From contig JABJEK010000014.1 of NCBI GenBank assembly GCA_018702955.1, positions 1-57,529 of the forward strand: 57,529 nucleotides of DNA, written 5' to 3'. This stretch comes from Rhodospirillaceae bacterium. Its GTDB lineage: Bacteria > Pseudomonadota > Alphaproteobacteria > UBA6615. The notes under the pieces are model-generated. The model saw only the letters and a list, made by a program, of their open reading frames with translations. It was not told where the DNA came from and did no database searches. The position numbers and the translations under genes are program-made. Below are positions 1-9,743 of the stretch, piece by piece; within the stretch, counting starts at the first letter, position 1, and each line of letters begins with the position of its first letter.

Positions 1-2
1 AA

Positions 3-866
3 ATCCGTGTGGTCGAAACCCAATGGGACGGCCAGCCCGCGAAACTGGCCTCGCTGCGCGACATCACGGACCGCAAGCGCGGTGAACGCATGATGCAGTC
101 GGCCCAGAAGGCGGCAGAGACGGCAAACGACATGAAGTCGCGCTTTCTGGCGAACATGAGCCACGAACTCCGCACACCGCTCAACTCGATTATCGGGTTT
201 TCGGAAGTGATGAAGGACGAGACATTCGGTGCGATCGGCAATACCCAGTATCTAGGCTATGTCGGAGACATTCATCGATCGGGCCATCACCTACTCTCCC
301 TGATCAATGATCTTCTGGATCTGTCGAAAGCGGAATCAGGCCGTTACGAGTTCCCCGAGTCCGAGTTCGATCTGGTTGGAGCAATTCATGAATCGCTTCG
401 CCTTGTGTCTCGGCAAGCGGGTGAAAAAGCGTTGAAGATCGGGGCCGTGGCCGCGTTTGATGAATGCCGTTTCCTCGGGGGCGAACGCCAGATCACCCAG
501 GTCGTCGTCAACCTCCTGTCGAATGCGATCAAGTTCACGCCGGACGGCGGCCGGATCGAAGCAAGGTTGCGCCAGGGATCACTGGGGTCGGTTGTCATCG
601 AGATCGAAGACAATGGTGTTGGAATAGACCCGGACGATATTCCGAAGGTCTTCGATGCATACTCACAGGTGGGTGAGCCTTATCTGCGTAGCAAAGTTGC
701 CGGGACGGGCCTTGGGTTGGCGCTGACCAAGCGTCTCGTGGAAATGCATGGTGGGTTCGTTCGGCTCCGCAGTGCACCCGACATCGGTACAACCGTGAGT
801 GTCACTCTGCCGCGAGACCGGGTTCTGGATGACATTACTGACAGACTGACGGTTGTCAGCGCCTGA
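3..866 (+). CDS. Sensor histidine kinase, C-terminal part (5' end outside window)
   Basis: This is the kinase core of a membrane or PAS-linked sensor histidine kinase that autophosphorylates and passes phosphate to a response regulator. The frame is open to the window edge, so the N-terminal sensor part is missing. The first residues (ending LRDITDRK) look like the end of a PAS/PAC domain. The dimerisation box MSHELRTPL follows, with the phospho-acceptor His codon near position 162. After it come the N box (VNLLSNAIKF), the G1 box (DNGVGI) and the G2 box (GTGLGLAL), so the catalytic ATPase domain looks intact. A receiver-GGDEF-EAL gene starts 15 bases downstream and is a plausible output partner, which is inference from position. 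Confidence 0.93.
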   Translation: MRVVETQWDGQPAKLASLRDITDRKRGERMMQSAQKAAETANDMKSRFLANMSHELRTPLNSIIGFSEVMKDETFGAIGNTQYLGYVGDIHRSGHHLLSLINDLLDLSKAESGRYEFPESEFDLVGAIHESLRLVSRQAGEKALKIGAVAAFDECRFLGGERQITQVVVNLLSNAIKFTPDGGRIEARLRQGSLGSVVIEIEDNGVGIDPDDIPKVFDAYSQVGEPYLRSKVAGTGLGLALTKRLVEMHGGFVRLRSAPDIGTTVSVTLPRDRVLDDITDRLTVVSA

Positions 867-880
867 ATGAATAGGGCTCG

Positions 881-2692
881 GTGACCCGCCGTGGAGCCGC
901 CGCTCGAGCATATCCAATTCCGAGAATCTTCACCGTGCCCGATGACGCAGACCAGGAACTGACCACAGGCACCGATAGCGCCGGACGGTCCGTCCGTGTG
1001 CTGGTCGTGGACGACAATGAAGGCGACTATGTGCTGGTGAAGTCGCTTTTGGATTATATTCCCCTGGTGGATTATGACGTGCGGTGGCTTCCTGGTGGGG
1101 AAGGTGTTTCCGAACGTATTGCCGACATCCAGCCTGATATCTGTCTTGTCGACTACAACCTCACGGGCGACACGGGGTTGGATCTGATCAGTTCCATCAC
1201 GCGGATGTATCCGCTTTTGCCGTCCGTGTTGTTGACCGGCGAGAGCGATCCAATGATCGATGTCGCGGCCATGCGCGCTGGCGCCGCCGACTTCATTGAA
1301 AAATCACGCTTCGATGCGCGTGTCCTCGATCGCACCATCCGGTTTGCCGTCGAGCAGAAACGCGTTGAGGGACATCTGGCGGAACGCGCCGAGCGCGATG
1401 ACCTGACCGGTCTCTACAACCGCGCTGGTTTTTCCGAACGCCTGGAGCAGGCGATGGGGGTTGCGGACCGCACCGATCGTTATCTGGGCGTCATCTTTAT
1501 CGATCTGGACCGGTTTAAATACGTCAATGATTCGCTTGGGCATGCGGCAGGCGATGCCTTGCTGCGTGCCGTGTCCGCCCGAATTCATGCGTGTTGCCGG
1601 GCGACAGACATTGTTGCGCGCATGGGCGGCGACGAGTTCGCGGTTATCGCAACCCACATGAAGGAACCGTCTCTGTCTTCACATCTGGCGGAGAAGATCG
1701 TCGCATCGTTTCTCGAGCCCTTCGAGATCGACGGTCATGTTGTGCACGCCGGTGCAAGCCTGGGCGTCACGACATATCCGGTGGACGACGGGACTGCGGA
1801 ACAACTCCTGATGAACGCCGACATGGCGCTGTATCGTGCCAAGGCAGAGGGCCGGAACCGGTATGCGATGTTCGACCGGAACATGGAGACGGCCGCCAGA
1901 ATGCGTCAGCAGACCGGCAGCGAGCTGCATTCCGCAATCGAACAGGGCGACCTGTTCCTGGAGTATCAACCGATCGTCGAGGCCGCGAGCGGGCGTGTCG
2001 AGGCTGTCGAAGCGTTGGTCCGATGGGACCATCCCGAGGGTATCCGCTATCCGGATTCCTTCATCGAGATCGCCGAAACGTCGAACCTGATCAACCGGCT
2101 CGGGGAGTGGGTTTTACGCGATGCTTGCCGGATGGCAGCGCAACGAATTGCGGCCGGTGCCGATCCGATCCGCGTGACCGTAAATATGTCCGCCGCACAG
2201 CTTGCCGCACCCGATCTGGTTGGCGTTGTGCAACTTGTTCTGGCGGAGACCGGTCTGCCCGCCTGCTTGCTAGAACTTGAGATTACGGAATCGGTCATGA
2301 TCCCGAATTTCGAGGGCGGCGAGAGGGTCCTCAATCGTCTGCGGGAGATCGGGGTGAGTATCTCGATTGATGATTTCGGTACGGGCTATACCGCGCTCCA
2401 GGTGCTGCACGGCTTGCCGGTGGAGAAACTCAAGATTGACCGAACCTTCGTGTGGGAAATCGATGACGGCGAGCGGGTGCCGCCGGTGGTCAAGGCCATT
2501 GTCGAAATCGGGCGTGCATTTGGTTTGCGTGTGGTTGCCGAAGGCGTCGAGAATGAAGCCCAGCTCGCCTGCATGCAGGCGCTGGGGGTCGATCAGATTC
2601 AGGGTTTTCATATTGCACGGCCGACCCGAGCGGCGATCTTCGAGCAATGGTTGTCGGAGAATTCACCGGCCCGAGCCATGGTCGTCAGCTAG
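881..2692 (+). CDS. Response regulator with receiver, GGDEF and EAL domains
   Basis: A 603-residue cyclic-di-GMP turnover protein. The receiver domain (roughly residues 38-160) keeps the acidic pocket (VVDDN), the phospho-Asp (LVDYNL), the Thr (LLTGE) and the Lys (EKS). The diguanylate cyclase domain has an intact GGDEF motif, with an RxxD product-inhibition site five residues before it. The phosphodiesterase domain keeps its EAL motif (EALVRW) and the DDFGTGY loop, so both catalytic domains look competent and the net activity cannot be predicted. The start shown is a GTG; an in-frame GTG at 935 would give a shorter N-terminus. The kinase just upstream is the likely phosphodonor. Its last four bases overlap the convergent gene that follows. 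Confidence 0.93.
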   Translation: MTRRGAAARAYPIPRIFTVPDDADQELTTGTDSAGRSVRVLVVDDNEGDYVLVKSLLDYIPLVDYDVRWLPGGEGVSERIADIQPDICLVDYNLTGDTGLDLISSITRMYPLLPSVLLTGESDPMIDVAAMRAGAADFIEKSRFDARVLDRTIRFAVEQKRVEGHLAERAERDDLTGLYNRAGFSERLEQAMGVADRTDRYLGVIFIDLDRFKYVNDSLGHAAGDALLRAVSARIHACCRATDIVARMGGDEFAVIATHMKEPSLSSHLAEKIVASFLEPFEIDGHVVHAGASLGVTTYPVDDGTAEQLLMNADMALYRAKAEGRNRYAMFDRNMETAARMRQQTGSELHSAIEQGDLFLEYQPIVEAASGRVEAVEALVRWDHPEGIRYPDSFIEIAETSNLINRLGEWVLRDACRMAAQRIAAGADPIRVTVNMSAAQLAAPDLVGVVQLVLAETGLPACLLELEITESVMIPNFEGGERVLNRLREIGVSISIDDFGTGYTALQVLHGLPVEKLKIDRTFVWEIDDGERVPPVVKAIVEIGRAFGLRVVAEGVENEAQLACMQALGVDQIQGFHIARPTRAAIFEQWLSENSPARAMVVS

Positions 2693-3105
2693 GTATCGGT
2701 CAGGGTTCTCTCGAACGACCAGTTCGACGACAGCATGGATACCGCCCACTCGACGAAGGCCGCGCCGGCTCCGGTTTCAGGCAACTGCCCCGCAATGAAG
2801 CGCTCGTTTCCCTTCAGGATTTCCGCCTCGCTGTCACCTGCGCCGATGATGAAAACAACGGGCTCATTGAATGGGCGCTGGTTGTGCACCTCGTTCAGAA
2901 ATCGGGTGCCCTCGCGCACCGCATCGCGCAAATCTAGAATGATGATGTGTGGTGATTTCTCGTGCGCGGCGTCGGACAGCTGGTCGATGCCTTCGTTAAA
3001 GGTATGAACGCGTAAGACGGGATTCTTGGTGTCGCGTTGCTCAAGATCCTTGATGAAACCATCGGCAAGCGTGTCATCGCCGGTGACCAGCATGAGCTGG
3101 ACCAT
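2689..3105 (-). CDS. Small receiver-like protein (degenerate response regulator)
   Basis: About 138 residues with a CheY-like alternation of hydrophobic strands: a first strand MVQLMLVTGDD, then HIIILDLRD carrying a possible phospho-Asp. The C-terminal part (FIAGQLP) lacks the usual conserved Lys, so phosphorylation signalling may be degenerate. The frame extends upstream to 3270. I prefer the ATG at 3105 because an AAGGA-like ribosome site precedes it and the receiver fold begins there. There is no output domain. The gene converges on the GGDEF-EAL gene and overlaps it by four bases, so it probably belongs to the same signalling locus. A stand-alone adaptor or phosphate sink is the most reasonable guess. 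Confidence 0.7.
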   Translation of the reverse strand: MVQLMLVTGDDTLADGFIKDLEQRDTKNPVLRVHTFNEGIDQLSDAAHEKSPHIIILDLRDAVREGTRFLNEVHNQRPFNEPVVFIIGAGDSEAEILKGNERFIAGQLPETGAGAAFVEWAVSMLSSNWSFERTLTDT

Positions 3106-3308
3106 TTGTCCTTCAGGCAACGGCACGATGCTGATCTCCGCGAGACGTACGTAAGATGTCCGAAGAATCATACCACCACCGGTGGTATCCACCGGCGGTA
3201 GCATGGTGTTACGAACGCGACGTTTTTGCAGGCTTGCCGTCGTTGATTGCAGGCCTTGCCTGAACGCCATGCCGACCCCATTTCTCGGGGGTCAGTATTG
3301 GAGGCAGA

Positions 3309-4454
3309 ATGGTTCATTGGAGGCGTTTGGCCACAGTTGCGGGCTTGTATGGGTTCGCGGCGATTGCCGCTGCGGCGGCGTCGGTTTCGGTGCGCGCCGA
3401 CGTGATCGAATCCCAGGTGCAGCGGTTCGAGGCAGTGGTGCTGACCAACGGACTGAAAAACCCCTGGGGGCTCGCATTTCTCCCCGATGGTCGAATGCTG
3501 GTCACCGAAAGACCCGGCCGTCTGCGCGTCTTCGAAGACGGGAAGGGATTGTCAGAACCTGTCGCGGGTGTGCCCGAGGTGGCGGCGCGCGGCCAGGGCG
3601 GGCTTCTTGATATCGTCCTGCATCCCGACCATGCGGCCAATGGCTGGATCTACATGTCCCATGCCGTCCCGCGCGAAGGCGGGGCACGAACAGCCGTGAG
3701 CCGCGCACGGCTCGATGGCGGGGCTCTACGTGATCTCGAGACCGTGTTTGTCGCGAAGAACCCCGGATCGGGCGGCGTTCACTTCGGCTCGCGGCTCGCC
3801 TTCGGCACGGACGGCAAGCTCTATGTGAGTGCAGGCGAACGCGGCAACGCGAACCAGGCCCAGAATCCGAAGAATCACAACGGTACGGTTCTGCGCCTGA
3901 ACGACGATGGCTCGATCCCGTCCGACAATTCGTTCGTCGGCCAGAACGACGCGCTGCCATCCATTTTCACCTATGGCCACCGTAACCCCCAGGGCATGAT
4001 CCGGCACCCGGTGCGCAACGAAATCTGGGTGCATGAGCACGGACCCCAGGGCGGGGATGAGATCAACCGCCTGGTCGGCGGGGCGAACTATGGCTGGCCG
4101 GTCGTCACCTTCGGGCGCAGCTATGCGGGGTTTTCGATCGGAGAGGGATCGGCGAAGGACGGCATGGAGCCGCCGCTGCATCACTGGACGCCGTCGATCG
4201 CACCCTCGGGCATGATGTTTTATGACGGCGACGCTTTTCCACGCTGGCGCGGCAATTTGTTCGTTGGGTCGCTCAAGTTCCGCTATCTGGCGCGGCTCGT
4301 GCTCGACGGCACGCGGGTCGTGTCTGAGGAGCGACTCGTCGAAAGGGATTTCCGGCGGGTCCGCGATGTGCGCCAGGGCCCGGACGGGATGATCTATGTT
4401 CTGACCGATGAAAGCGACGGGCAGTTGATTCGCCTGCAGCCGGTGCCGGAATAG
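3309..4454 (+). CDS. Secreted PQQ-dependent aldose sugar dehydrogenase family protein
   Basis: A 381-residue beta-propeller of the soluble glucose/aldose dehydrogenase (Asd/YliI-like) family, which oxidises sugars in the periplasm with PQQ. A signal peptide is visible (basic start, then an Ala-rich stretch ending SVSVRADV). Family motifs include NPWGLAFLPDGRMLVTER, HPDHAANGWIY, SAGERGN and HEHGPQGGDEIN. The start is supported by GGAG eight bases upstream. No PQQ biosynthesis genes are in the window. Members of this fold are often annotated without a proven substrate, so the substrate is left open. Confidence 0.9.
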   Translation: MVHWRRLATVAGLYGFAAIAAAAASVSVRADVIESQVQRFEAVVLTNGLKNPWGLAFLPDGRMLVTERPGRLRVFEDGKGLSEPVAGVPEVAARGQGGLLDIVLHPDHAANGWIYMSHAVPREGGARTAVSRARLDGGALRDLETVFVAKNPGSGGVHFGSRLAFGTDGKLYVSAGERGNANQAQNPKNHNGTVLRLNDDGSIPSDNSFVGQNDALPSIFTYGHRNPQGMIRHPVRNEIWVHEHGPQGGDEINRLVGGANYGWPVVTFGRSYAGFSIGEGSAKDGMEPPLHHWTPSIAPSGMMFYDGDAFPRWRGNLFVGSLKFRYLARLVLDGTRVVSEERLVERDFRRVRDVRQGPDGMIYVLTDESDGQLIRLQPVPE

Positions 4455-4548
4455 AGTGCCCCCGCCGGGTGTTCACGTTACATATGCGGTGCCGTGAAAA
4501 CGGCACATCGCGACTGTCACACGCGAATGACCGAAAGGCTTTTCCCAT

Positions 4549-5160
4549 ATGAAACGCGCATTTATTTACGGCTTCGGCATCTCGCTTATCATTACCGCCG
4601 TTGCCGCCTGGATCCTGATTTCGCCGCTGTTCATCGACGAGGTCGTGGACGAGCAGTTCCCCGGCGTGCCGACGCCCCAGGCGCTGGCGAAGATGCCGGA
4701 CGACAAGAAGGCCGCGATGGCCGACGAAGTCCTCGACGCCGCGCGCGGCATGCCCGACAAGGCGATGGAAGATACCAAGGATGACATGATGGCGCCGGGT
4801 GCGCCGATCACCCTGGCCGCCGGCGCGTTCCGCGATGCCGACAAGGTCCACAAGGGCAGTGGCAACGCCGGGTTGTATCGGCTCGCCGACGGCAACCATG
4901 TGCTGCGGCTCGAAAATCTCGACGTGACCAACGGCCCGGACCTGCATGTGTTTCTCGTACGCCATCCGGGGCCTGTCGCATCCTCGGATGTGACCGATGA
5001 TAACTACATCGACCTGGGCGCGCTCAAGGGCAATATCGGCAACCAGAATTATGCGATCGCGCCCGGGACGGATGTGGCCGGGTTTGCCAGCGTTGTGATC
5101 TGGTGCAAGGCGTTCGGTGTTCTGTTCTCGACCGCGCCGCTGGCACCTGCGAGCAGTTGA
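4549..5160 (+). CDS. DM13-domain membrane-anchored protein
   Basis: A 203-residue protein with one N-terminal membrane segment (FIYGFGISLIITAVAAWILI) and a C-terminal DM13 domain. The domain is recognisable from the HVLRLENLDVTNGPDLHVFL strand pair and the closing motif SVVIWCKAFGVLFSTAPL, which holds the single conserved Cys. DM13 domains have been proposed to take part in extracytoplasmic redox or electron transfer; the function here is unproven. The mature part should face the periplasm. A Met/Lys/Asp-rich linker joins the membrane segment and the domain. The next gene is an unrelated short-chain dehydrogenase. Confidence 0.85.
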   Translation: MKRAFIYGFGISLIITAVAAWILISPLFIDEVVDEQFPGVPTPQALAKMPDDKKAAMADEVLDAARGMPDKAMEDTKDDMMAPGAPITLAAGAFRDADKVHKGSGNAGLYRLADGNHVLRLENLDVTNGPDLHVFLVRHPGPVASSDVTDDNYIDLGALKGNIGNQNYAIAPGTDVAGFASVVIWCKAFGVLFSTAPLAPASS

Positions 5161-5224
5161 TTATTTCCGGCCGCTAAGGCGCTACACTCACCGGAACGAA
5201 AAGACTTTCCGGGGAGTGCCGAAC

Positions 5225-5995
5225 ATGACCGATATTTCTGCGTCCGTCGAAGGGCGCGTTGTGATGATCACCGGCGCGGGTCAGGGCATCGGCCGCGCCT
5301 ACGCGCTGAAATTCGCCGAGGCGGGTGCGATTCCGGTCATCGCCGAAATCGACGGCGCGAAGGGTGACGCGGTTGCGGCCGAAATCGAAGCCGCGGGCGG
5401 CGAGGCGCTGTCGATCCGGACCGACGTGACCGATCCGGCCTCGGTGAAGGCCGCAGTCGCCGCCACGCTCGATCGCTTCGGGCGGATCGACGTGCTGATC
5501 AACAACGCCGCCATCTTCGTGACCCTGGGTCGGCAGCCCTTTTGGGAGATCGATCTCGAGGAATGGCGCGCCGTGATGGATGTGAACATCACCGGCTGCT
5601 TCATCTGCGCGAGCGCTGTCGCGGGGCCCATGCGCGAGGCCGGCGGCGGGCGGATCATCAACATCTCGTCTTCGACCGTGCCCCAGGGCATTCCCGGTTT
5701 CACCCACTATGTGACGTCCAAATCCGCGCTGATCGGCATGACCCGCTGTATGGCGCGTGAGCTGGGCGATGCGAATATCGCCGTCAATGCGGTGCTGCCG
5801 GGTATGATCGAGACCGAAATCGAGAATGCGGGTCGCAACGATGCCGGGCGCGCAGCCGTGATCGGCCATCAGTCGCTCAAGCGTCAGCAGGAGCCCATGG
5901 ACATGGTTGGCACCCTGCTGTTCTTGTCGTCACCCGCCTCGGGATTCATGACCGGACAGTCATTGTGCGTCGATGGCGGCGCCGCCTTTATCTAA
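5225..5995 (+). CDS. Short-chain dehydrogenase/reductase (SDR)
   Basis: A 256-residue classical SDR. It has the cofactor motif TGAGQGIG near the N-terminus, the NNAA stabilising motif, and the catalytic Ser plus YVTSK (Tyr-x-x-x-Lys). An acidic residue after the second strand (AEID) would favour NAD over NADP, which is inference. The frame is open further upstream, but the ATG at 5225 follows a GGGGAG ribosome site and begins at the Rossmann fold. A fumarylacetoacetate-hydrolase-family gene starts 15 bases downstream, so the two probably form an operon. That context suggests oxidation of a carbonyl/hydroxy-acid intermediate; the substrate is unknown. Confidence 0.92.
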   Translation: MTDISASVEGRVVMITGAGQGIGRAYALKFAEAGAIPVIAEIDGAKGDAVAAEIEAAGGEALSIRTDVTDPASVKAAVAATLDRFGRIDVLINNAAIFVTLGRQPFWEIDLEEWRAVMDVNITGCFICASAVAGPMREAGGGRIINISSSTVPQGIPGFTHYVTSKSALIGMTRCMARELGDANIAVNAVLPGMIETEIENAGRNDAGRAAVIGHQSLKRQQEPMDMVGTLLFLSSPASGFMTGQSLCVDGGAAFI

Positions 5996-6010
5996 CCGGA
6001 GTGCTTTGCT

Positions 6011-6871
6011 ATGCGACTTTGCCGCTACAACGACGACGAGCTCGGGCTGGTACTGGGTGACCAGCTGTTTGATGCCACGGCCGCGCTGGAATCCCTTCCG
6101 CCCCTGACATGGCCGATCCCCCATGGTGATCACCTGATTGCCAACCTGGATGCTTTGAGGCCGGCCATCGAGCATGCCGCGGGCGATTCCCACCCCGTGC
6201 CGGTTGGTTCGGTCGTGCTCAAGAGCCCCGTCGCGAACCCGAGCAAGATTATCGGGGCGCCGGTCAACTATCACAAACACATGGAAGAGGCGCGGGCGGA
6301 CGCGGAGATTAACCTCGGCCGCGACATCAAGACGATCGACACCTACGGCCTGTTCATGAAGGCTAACAGCTCGCTGGTGGGGCCGGGTGAGGGGGTGGCG
6401 CTGCGCTTCGACGACCGGCGCAACGATCATGAGGTGGAGCTGGCGGTGATCATCGGCGAGGGCGGTTCCGACATCGCCGAGGCCGACGCCATGGGCCATA
6501 TCTGCGCCTATTCGATCGGGCTCGACATGACCGTGCGCGGCACCGAGGACCGCAGCCTGCGCAAGGGCATCGATACCTATTCCGTGCTCGGGCCTTGGCT
6601 GGTGACCGCCGACGAAATCGACGACCCGGGGCATCTGGATTTCGAGATCCGCGTCAATGACGAGGTACGCCAGAAATCAAACACCGAACATCTCATTTTC
6701 GACATACCGCGCCTGATCGCCTACGCGTCGTCGTTCATGACGCTCTATCCGGGTGACGTCATCATGACCGGCACCCCGGAAGGGGTCGGTCCGGTCGTCC
6801 CCGGCGACACAATGCACGCCTGGATCGACCAAGTCGGCGAGATGTCGGTCCCGGTCCGCGCCCACAAGTAG
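6011..6871 (+). CDS. Fumarylacetoacetate hydrolase (FAH) family protein
   Basis: A 286-residue enzyme of the FAH superfamily, whose members hydrolyse, decarboxylate or isomerise beta-diketo acids using Mg or Mn. The conserved core is clear: KIIGAPVNYHKHMEEA, the metal-ligand segment HEVELAVIIG, GLDMTVRG, and the C-terminal GDVIMTGTPEGVG. A GGAG ribosome site precedes the ATG. The SDR immediately upstream is a likely operon partner in ring-cleavage product processing. The length is typical of the family. The exact reaction (fumarylpyruvate hydrolase, oxaloacetate decarboxylase or other) cannot be told from sequence alone. Confidence 0.92.
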   Translation: MRLCRYNDDELGLVLGDQLFDATAALESLPPLTWPIPHGDHLIANLDALRPAIEHAAGDSHPVPVGSVVLKSPVANPSKIIGAPVNYHKHMEEARADAEINLGRDIKTIDTYGLFMKANSSLVGPGEGVALRFDDRRNDHEVELAVIIGEGGSDIAEADAMGHICAYSIGLDMTVRGTEDRSLRKGIDTYSVLGPWLVTADEIDDPGHLDFEIRVNDEVRQKSNTEHLIFDIPRLIAYASSFMTLYPGDVIMTGTPEGVGPVVPGDTMHAWIDQVGEMSVPVRAHK

Positions 6872-6880
6872 AGGCGCGCC

Positions 6881-6911
6881 TTGACCTTCTAGTTACTGGA
6901 GGGTCTATATT
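6881..6911 (+). promoter_or_regulatory. MerR-type promoter with CueR-like operator
   Basis: A TTGACC -35 box (6881-6886) and a TATATT -10 box (6906-6911) are separated by 19 bases, the over-long spacer typical of MerR-family promoters. Within the spacer lies an imperfect inverted repeat with half-sites ACCTTCTAG and CTGGAGGGT (6884-6904), close to the CueR consensus. It drives the cueR-copA pair that begins at 6947. Confidence 0.85.
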
Positions 6912-6946
6912 CGTCCCGTCATTCCAGAAACGTTGGAGACGGACCA

Positions 6947-7345
6947 ATGAATATCAGCGAAGCCGCCGACCGGGCCGGTTTGCCGACCAAGACCATCCGC
7001 TATTACGAGGATATCGGGCTGGTGGCGCCGGCGCGCCGCCGCGACAACGGCTACCGGGACTATGCGGACCGCGATGTGCATATGCTGCGCTTCCTGTCCC
7101 GGGCGCGGGGCTTGGGGTTTTCCGTCGCGGACTGCAGGGCGCTGGTGGCGCTTTACGCCGACACGGACCGCAAGAGCGCCGATGTGAAAGAGATCGCCCT
7201 CAACCGGGTGGCGGATATTGACGCCAAGGTGGCCGAATTGCAGGCGATGCGTGCGACCCTGGTCAATCTTTCCGAGACCTGCCACGGCGACGATCGACCC
7301 GACTGCCCGATCATCGATGATCTGGCCGAACGGCTTGCGGGCTGA
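6947..7345 (+). CDS. cueR: Copper-responsive MerR-family regulator CueR/HmrR
   Basis: A 132-residue MerR-family activator that senses cytoplasmic Cu(I). The N-terminal winged helix-turn-helix is typical ([20 protein letters not shown], then NGYRDY). A long dimerisation helix follows. The metal loop has two cysteines seven residues apart (C112 and C120, CHGDDRPDC), the same numbering as E. coli CueR. The promoter upstream carries a matching operator with a 19-base spacer. The copper ATPase gene starts two bases after the stop codon, so cueR and copA are co-transcribed and cueR is probably autoregulated. A second likely target lies at 13542-13572. Confidence 0.95.
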   Translation: MNISEAADRAGLPTKTIRYYEDIGLVAPARRRDNGYRDYADRDVHMLRFLSRARGLGFSVADCRALVALYADTDRKSADVKEIALNRVADIDAKVAELQAMRATLVNLSETCHGDDRPDCPIIDDLAERLAG

Positions 7346-7346
7346 C

Positions 7347-9665
7347 ATGAGCAAGACGTTGGCAATGGATGTGACTGTGAAAGACCCTGTCTGCGGCATG
7401 GACGTGGACCCGTCGACGACGTCGCATGAATATGAGCACGCCGGGGAGAGCTATTATTTCTGCTCCGCCGGATGCGCCGGGAAATTCGAGGGCGATCCGG
7501 AGTATTACCTCCTGCCGCCGGACGAACGCCCGGCCTCGGATGTTGCCCCGGGCACGCAGTATACCTGCCCCATGCATCCCGAGATCATCCGCGACGGACC
7601 CGACGCGTGCCCGCTCTGCGGTATGGCGCTCGAACCCATGCAGATCACGGCGGAGAAACCGCCCAATCCGGAACTGATCGATATGACTCGCCGCTTCACG
7701 ATTGGCGCGGTGTTCGCCGTGCCGCTGCTGCTGATGGCTATGGGCGACATGATTCCGGCGATTTCGTTCGCGCATCTGCTCGGCGCCGGGTTCGAATGGA
7801 CTCAGTTGGTTTTGGCGACGCCCGTAGTCTTGTGGGCGGGCTGGCCATTCTTCGTGCGCGGCTGGCAGTCGATCGGCCAACGCAGCCCGAACATGTTTAC
7901 TCTGATCGCGTTGGGGACCGGGGCGGCCTATCTGTTCAGCCTCGTCGCGGTGATCCTGCCCGGGGTGATTCCCGATGCCTTTCAAGGGCATGGCGGACAG
8001 ACGACGCTCTATTTCGAGTCTGCCGGTGTCATCATCGTCCTGGTCCTGCTCGGGCAGGTGCTGGAGCTGCGCGCGCGCGATCGCACCGGTGACGCGCTGC
8101 GCGCGTTGCTGGACCTCACGCCGAAGACGGCCTTGCGCATCGAACCCGATGGGAGTGATCTGGAAATTCCCCTCGACGCTGTCGTGGCCGGCGATCATCT
8201 GCGGGTGCGCCCCGGCGAACGGGTGCCGACGGATGGCGTCCTCGTCGAGGGCACCGGGGTGCTCGATGAATCCATGGTCACCGGCGAGGCCATGCCGGTC
8301 GAGAAGCGGGCGGGCGATCCGGTGATCGGCGGCACGGTCAACGGCGCGGGCGGGTTTGTAATGCGCGCGGAGAAGGTCGGCGCCGAGACGATGTTATCCC
8401 AGATCGTGGCACTCGTATCCAAGGCGCAGCGCTCGCGCGCGCCCATTCAGCGCCTGGCCGACCGGGTCGCGGCCTGGTTCGTGCCCCTGGTGGTGGCGGT
8501 CGCGGTCGTTGCGTTCGGCGCCTGGGCCGTGTGGGGCCCGCCGCCCGCGCTGGCCTTTGCCGTGGTGGCGTCCGTGTCGGTGCTGATCATTGCCTGTCCG
8601 TGCGCACTGGGCCTGGCGACGCCCATGTCGATCATGGTCGCGACGGGACGCGGCGCGGGTGCGGGGCTTCTTGTGCGTGATGCCGCGGCGCTCGAGGCGC
8701 TGGCCCGGGTTGATGTTCTGATCGTCGACAAGACCGGAACCCTGACCGAAGGGCGCCCGGCGGTCACCGGGATCACGCCGGTGCCGGGATTTGATGGCGA
8801 TGCGATACTGGGCCTGGCCGCCGCGCTTGAGCGAGGCAGCGAACACCCTCTGGCAGACGCGATCCTGCGGGCGGCCGAAGAAGGGGACATCGCCGCCGGC
8901 ACCGTGGCGGATTTCGAGGTCGTTCCCGGCAAGGGTGTGGCCGGCCTCGTCGATGGTCAGCCTGTGGGGCTGGGCAATCCGGCTCTGATGGCGCATCTGG
9001 ATGTATCCGTCGATCCGTTGACCGACGCCGCCGACACCGCGCGTCACCAGGGTGCGACGGCCGTGTTCCTGGCCGTTGACGGGCATCTCGCCGGATTTCT
9101 GGCGGTTGCTGATCCGATCAAGGACACCGCGCCCGCCGCACTGGACGCATTGCGCGGGCAGGGGCTCGAAATCGTCATGGTCACCGGCGACAACCCGGTG
9201 ACCGCGGCGGCCGTGGCGGCGAAACTTGGCATCGATCAGGTCGAGGCCGATGTCCTGCCGGGCGACAAGAGCGCCGTCGTCGACCGGTTGCGCGCGGCGG
9301 GACGGTCGGTTGCGATGGCCGGCGACGGGATCAATGATGCGCCAGCGCTGGCCAACGCCGATGTGGGTGTCGCCATGGGGACCGGCACGGACGTCGCCAT
9401 GGAAAGCGCCGGGATCACCCTGGTGACGGGCGATCTGATGGCGCTGGTGCGGGCGCGCCGCCTGGCGACGGCGACCCTGAGAAACATTCGCCAGAACCTG
9501 TTCTTCGCCTTTGCCTACAACGCCGCAGGCATTCCGATCGCCGCGGGCGTGCTGTTTCCGGTGATGGGCGTGCTGTTGAGCCCGATGGTGGCGGCCGCCG
9601 CGATGAGCCTGAGCTCGGTCTCGGTGATCGCGAACGCGCTGCGACTGCGGTCAGTGAAACTATAG
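7347..9665 (+). CDS. copA: Cu(I)-exporting P-type ATPase with YHS and HMBD N-terminal domains
   Basis: A 772-residue P1B-type ATPase that pumps Cu(I) out of the cytoplasm. The N-terminus has no classical HMA domain. Instead it has a YHS domain (DPVCGMDV, then YYFCSAGC) and a heavy-metal-binding Cys/His/Met motif (TCPMHPE and CPLCGM, around residues 73-97). The core is complete: actuator TGE, membrane CPC (C417-P-C419), phosphorylation DKTGT (D461), the SEHPLA loop and GDGINDAP. The last membrane helices contain YNAAGIP and MSLSS, the Cu(I) signature of this subgroup. I start at the ATG at 7347, which begins at the YHS domain; a longer open frame runs back over cueR. Confidence 0.96.
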   Translation: MSKTLAMDVTVKDPVCGMDVDPSTTSHEYEHAGESYYFCSAGCAGKFEGDPEYYLLPPDERPASDVAPGTQYTCPMHPEIIRDGPDACPLCGMALEPMQITAEKPPNPELIDMTRRFTIGAVFAVPLLLMAMGDMIPAISFAHLLGAGFEWTQLVLATPVVLWAGWPFFVRGWQSIGQRSPNMFTLIALGTGAAYLFSLVAVILPGVIPDAFQGHGGQTTLYFESAGVIIVLVLLGQVLELRARDRTGDALRALLDLTPKTALRIEPDGSDLEIPLDAVVAGDHLRVRPGERVPTDGVLVEGTGVLDESMVTGEAMPVEKRAGDPVIGGTVNGAGGFVMRAEKVGAETMLSQIVALVSKAQRSRAPIQRLADRVAAWFVPLVVAVAVVAFGAWAVWGPPPALAFAVVASVSVLIIACPCALGLATPMSIMVATGRGAGAGLLVRDAAALEALARVDVLIVDKTGTLTEGRPAVTGITPVPGFDGDAILGLAAALERGSEHPLADAILRAAEEGDIAAGTVADFEVVPGKGVAGLVDGQPVGLGNPALMAHLDVSVDPLTDAADTARHQGATAVFLAVDGHLAGFLAVADPIKDTAPAALDALRGQGLEIVMVTGDNPVTAAAVAAKLGIDQVEADVLPGDKSAVVDRLRAAGRSVAMAGDGINDAPALANADVGVAMGTGTDVAMESAGITLVTGDLMALVRARRLATATLRNIRQNLFFAFAYNAAGIPIAAGVLFPVMGVLLSPMVAAAAMSLSSVSVIANALRLRSVKL

Positions 9666-9743
9666 CTGCGTGGCAAGGCGCCAGAAATGCGAACTGCGCT
9701 GGAAGTTAAAAGAGAAGGAAGGCGCACATAACAATAATCGGCT

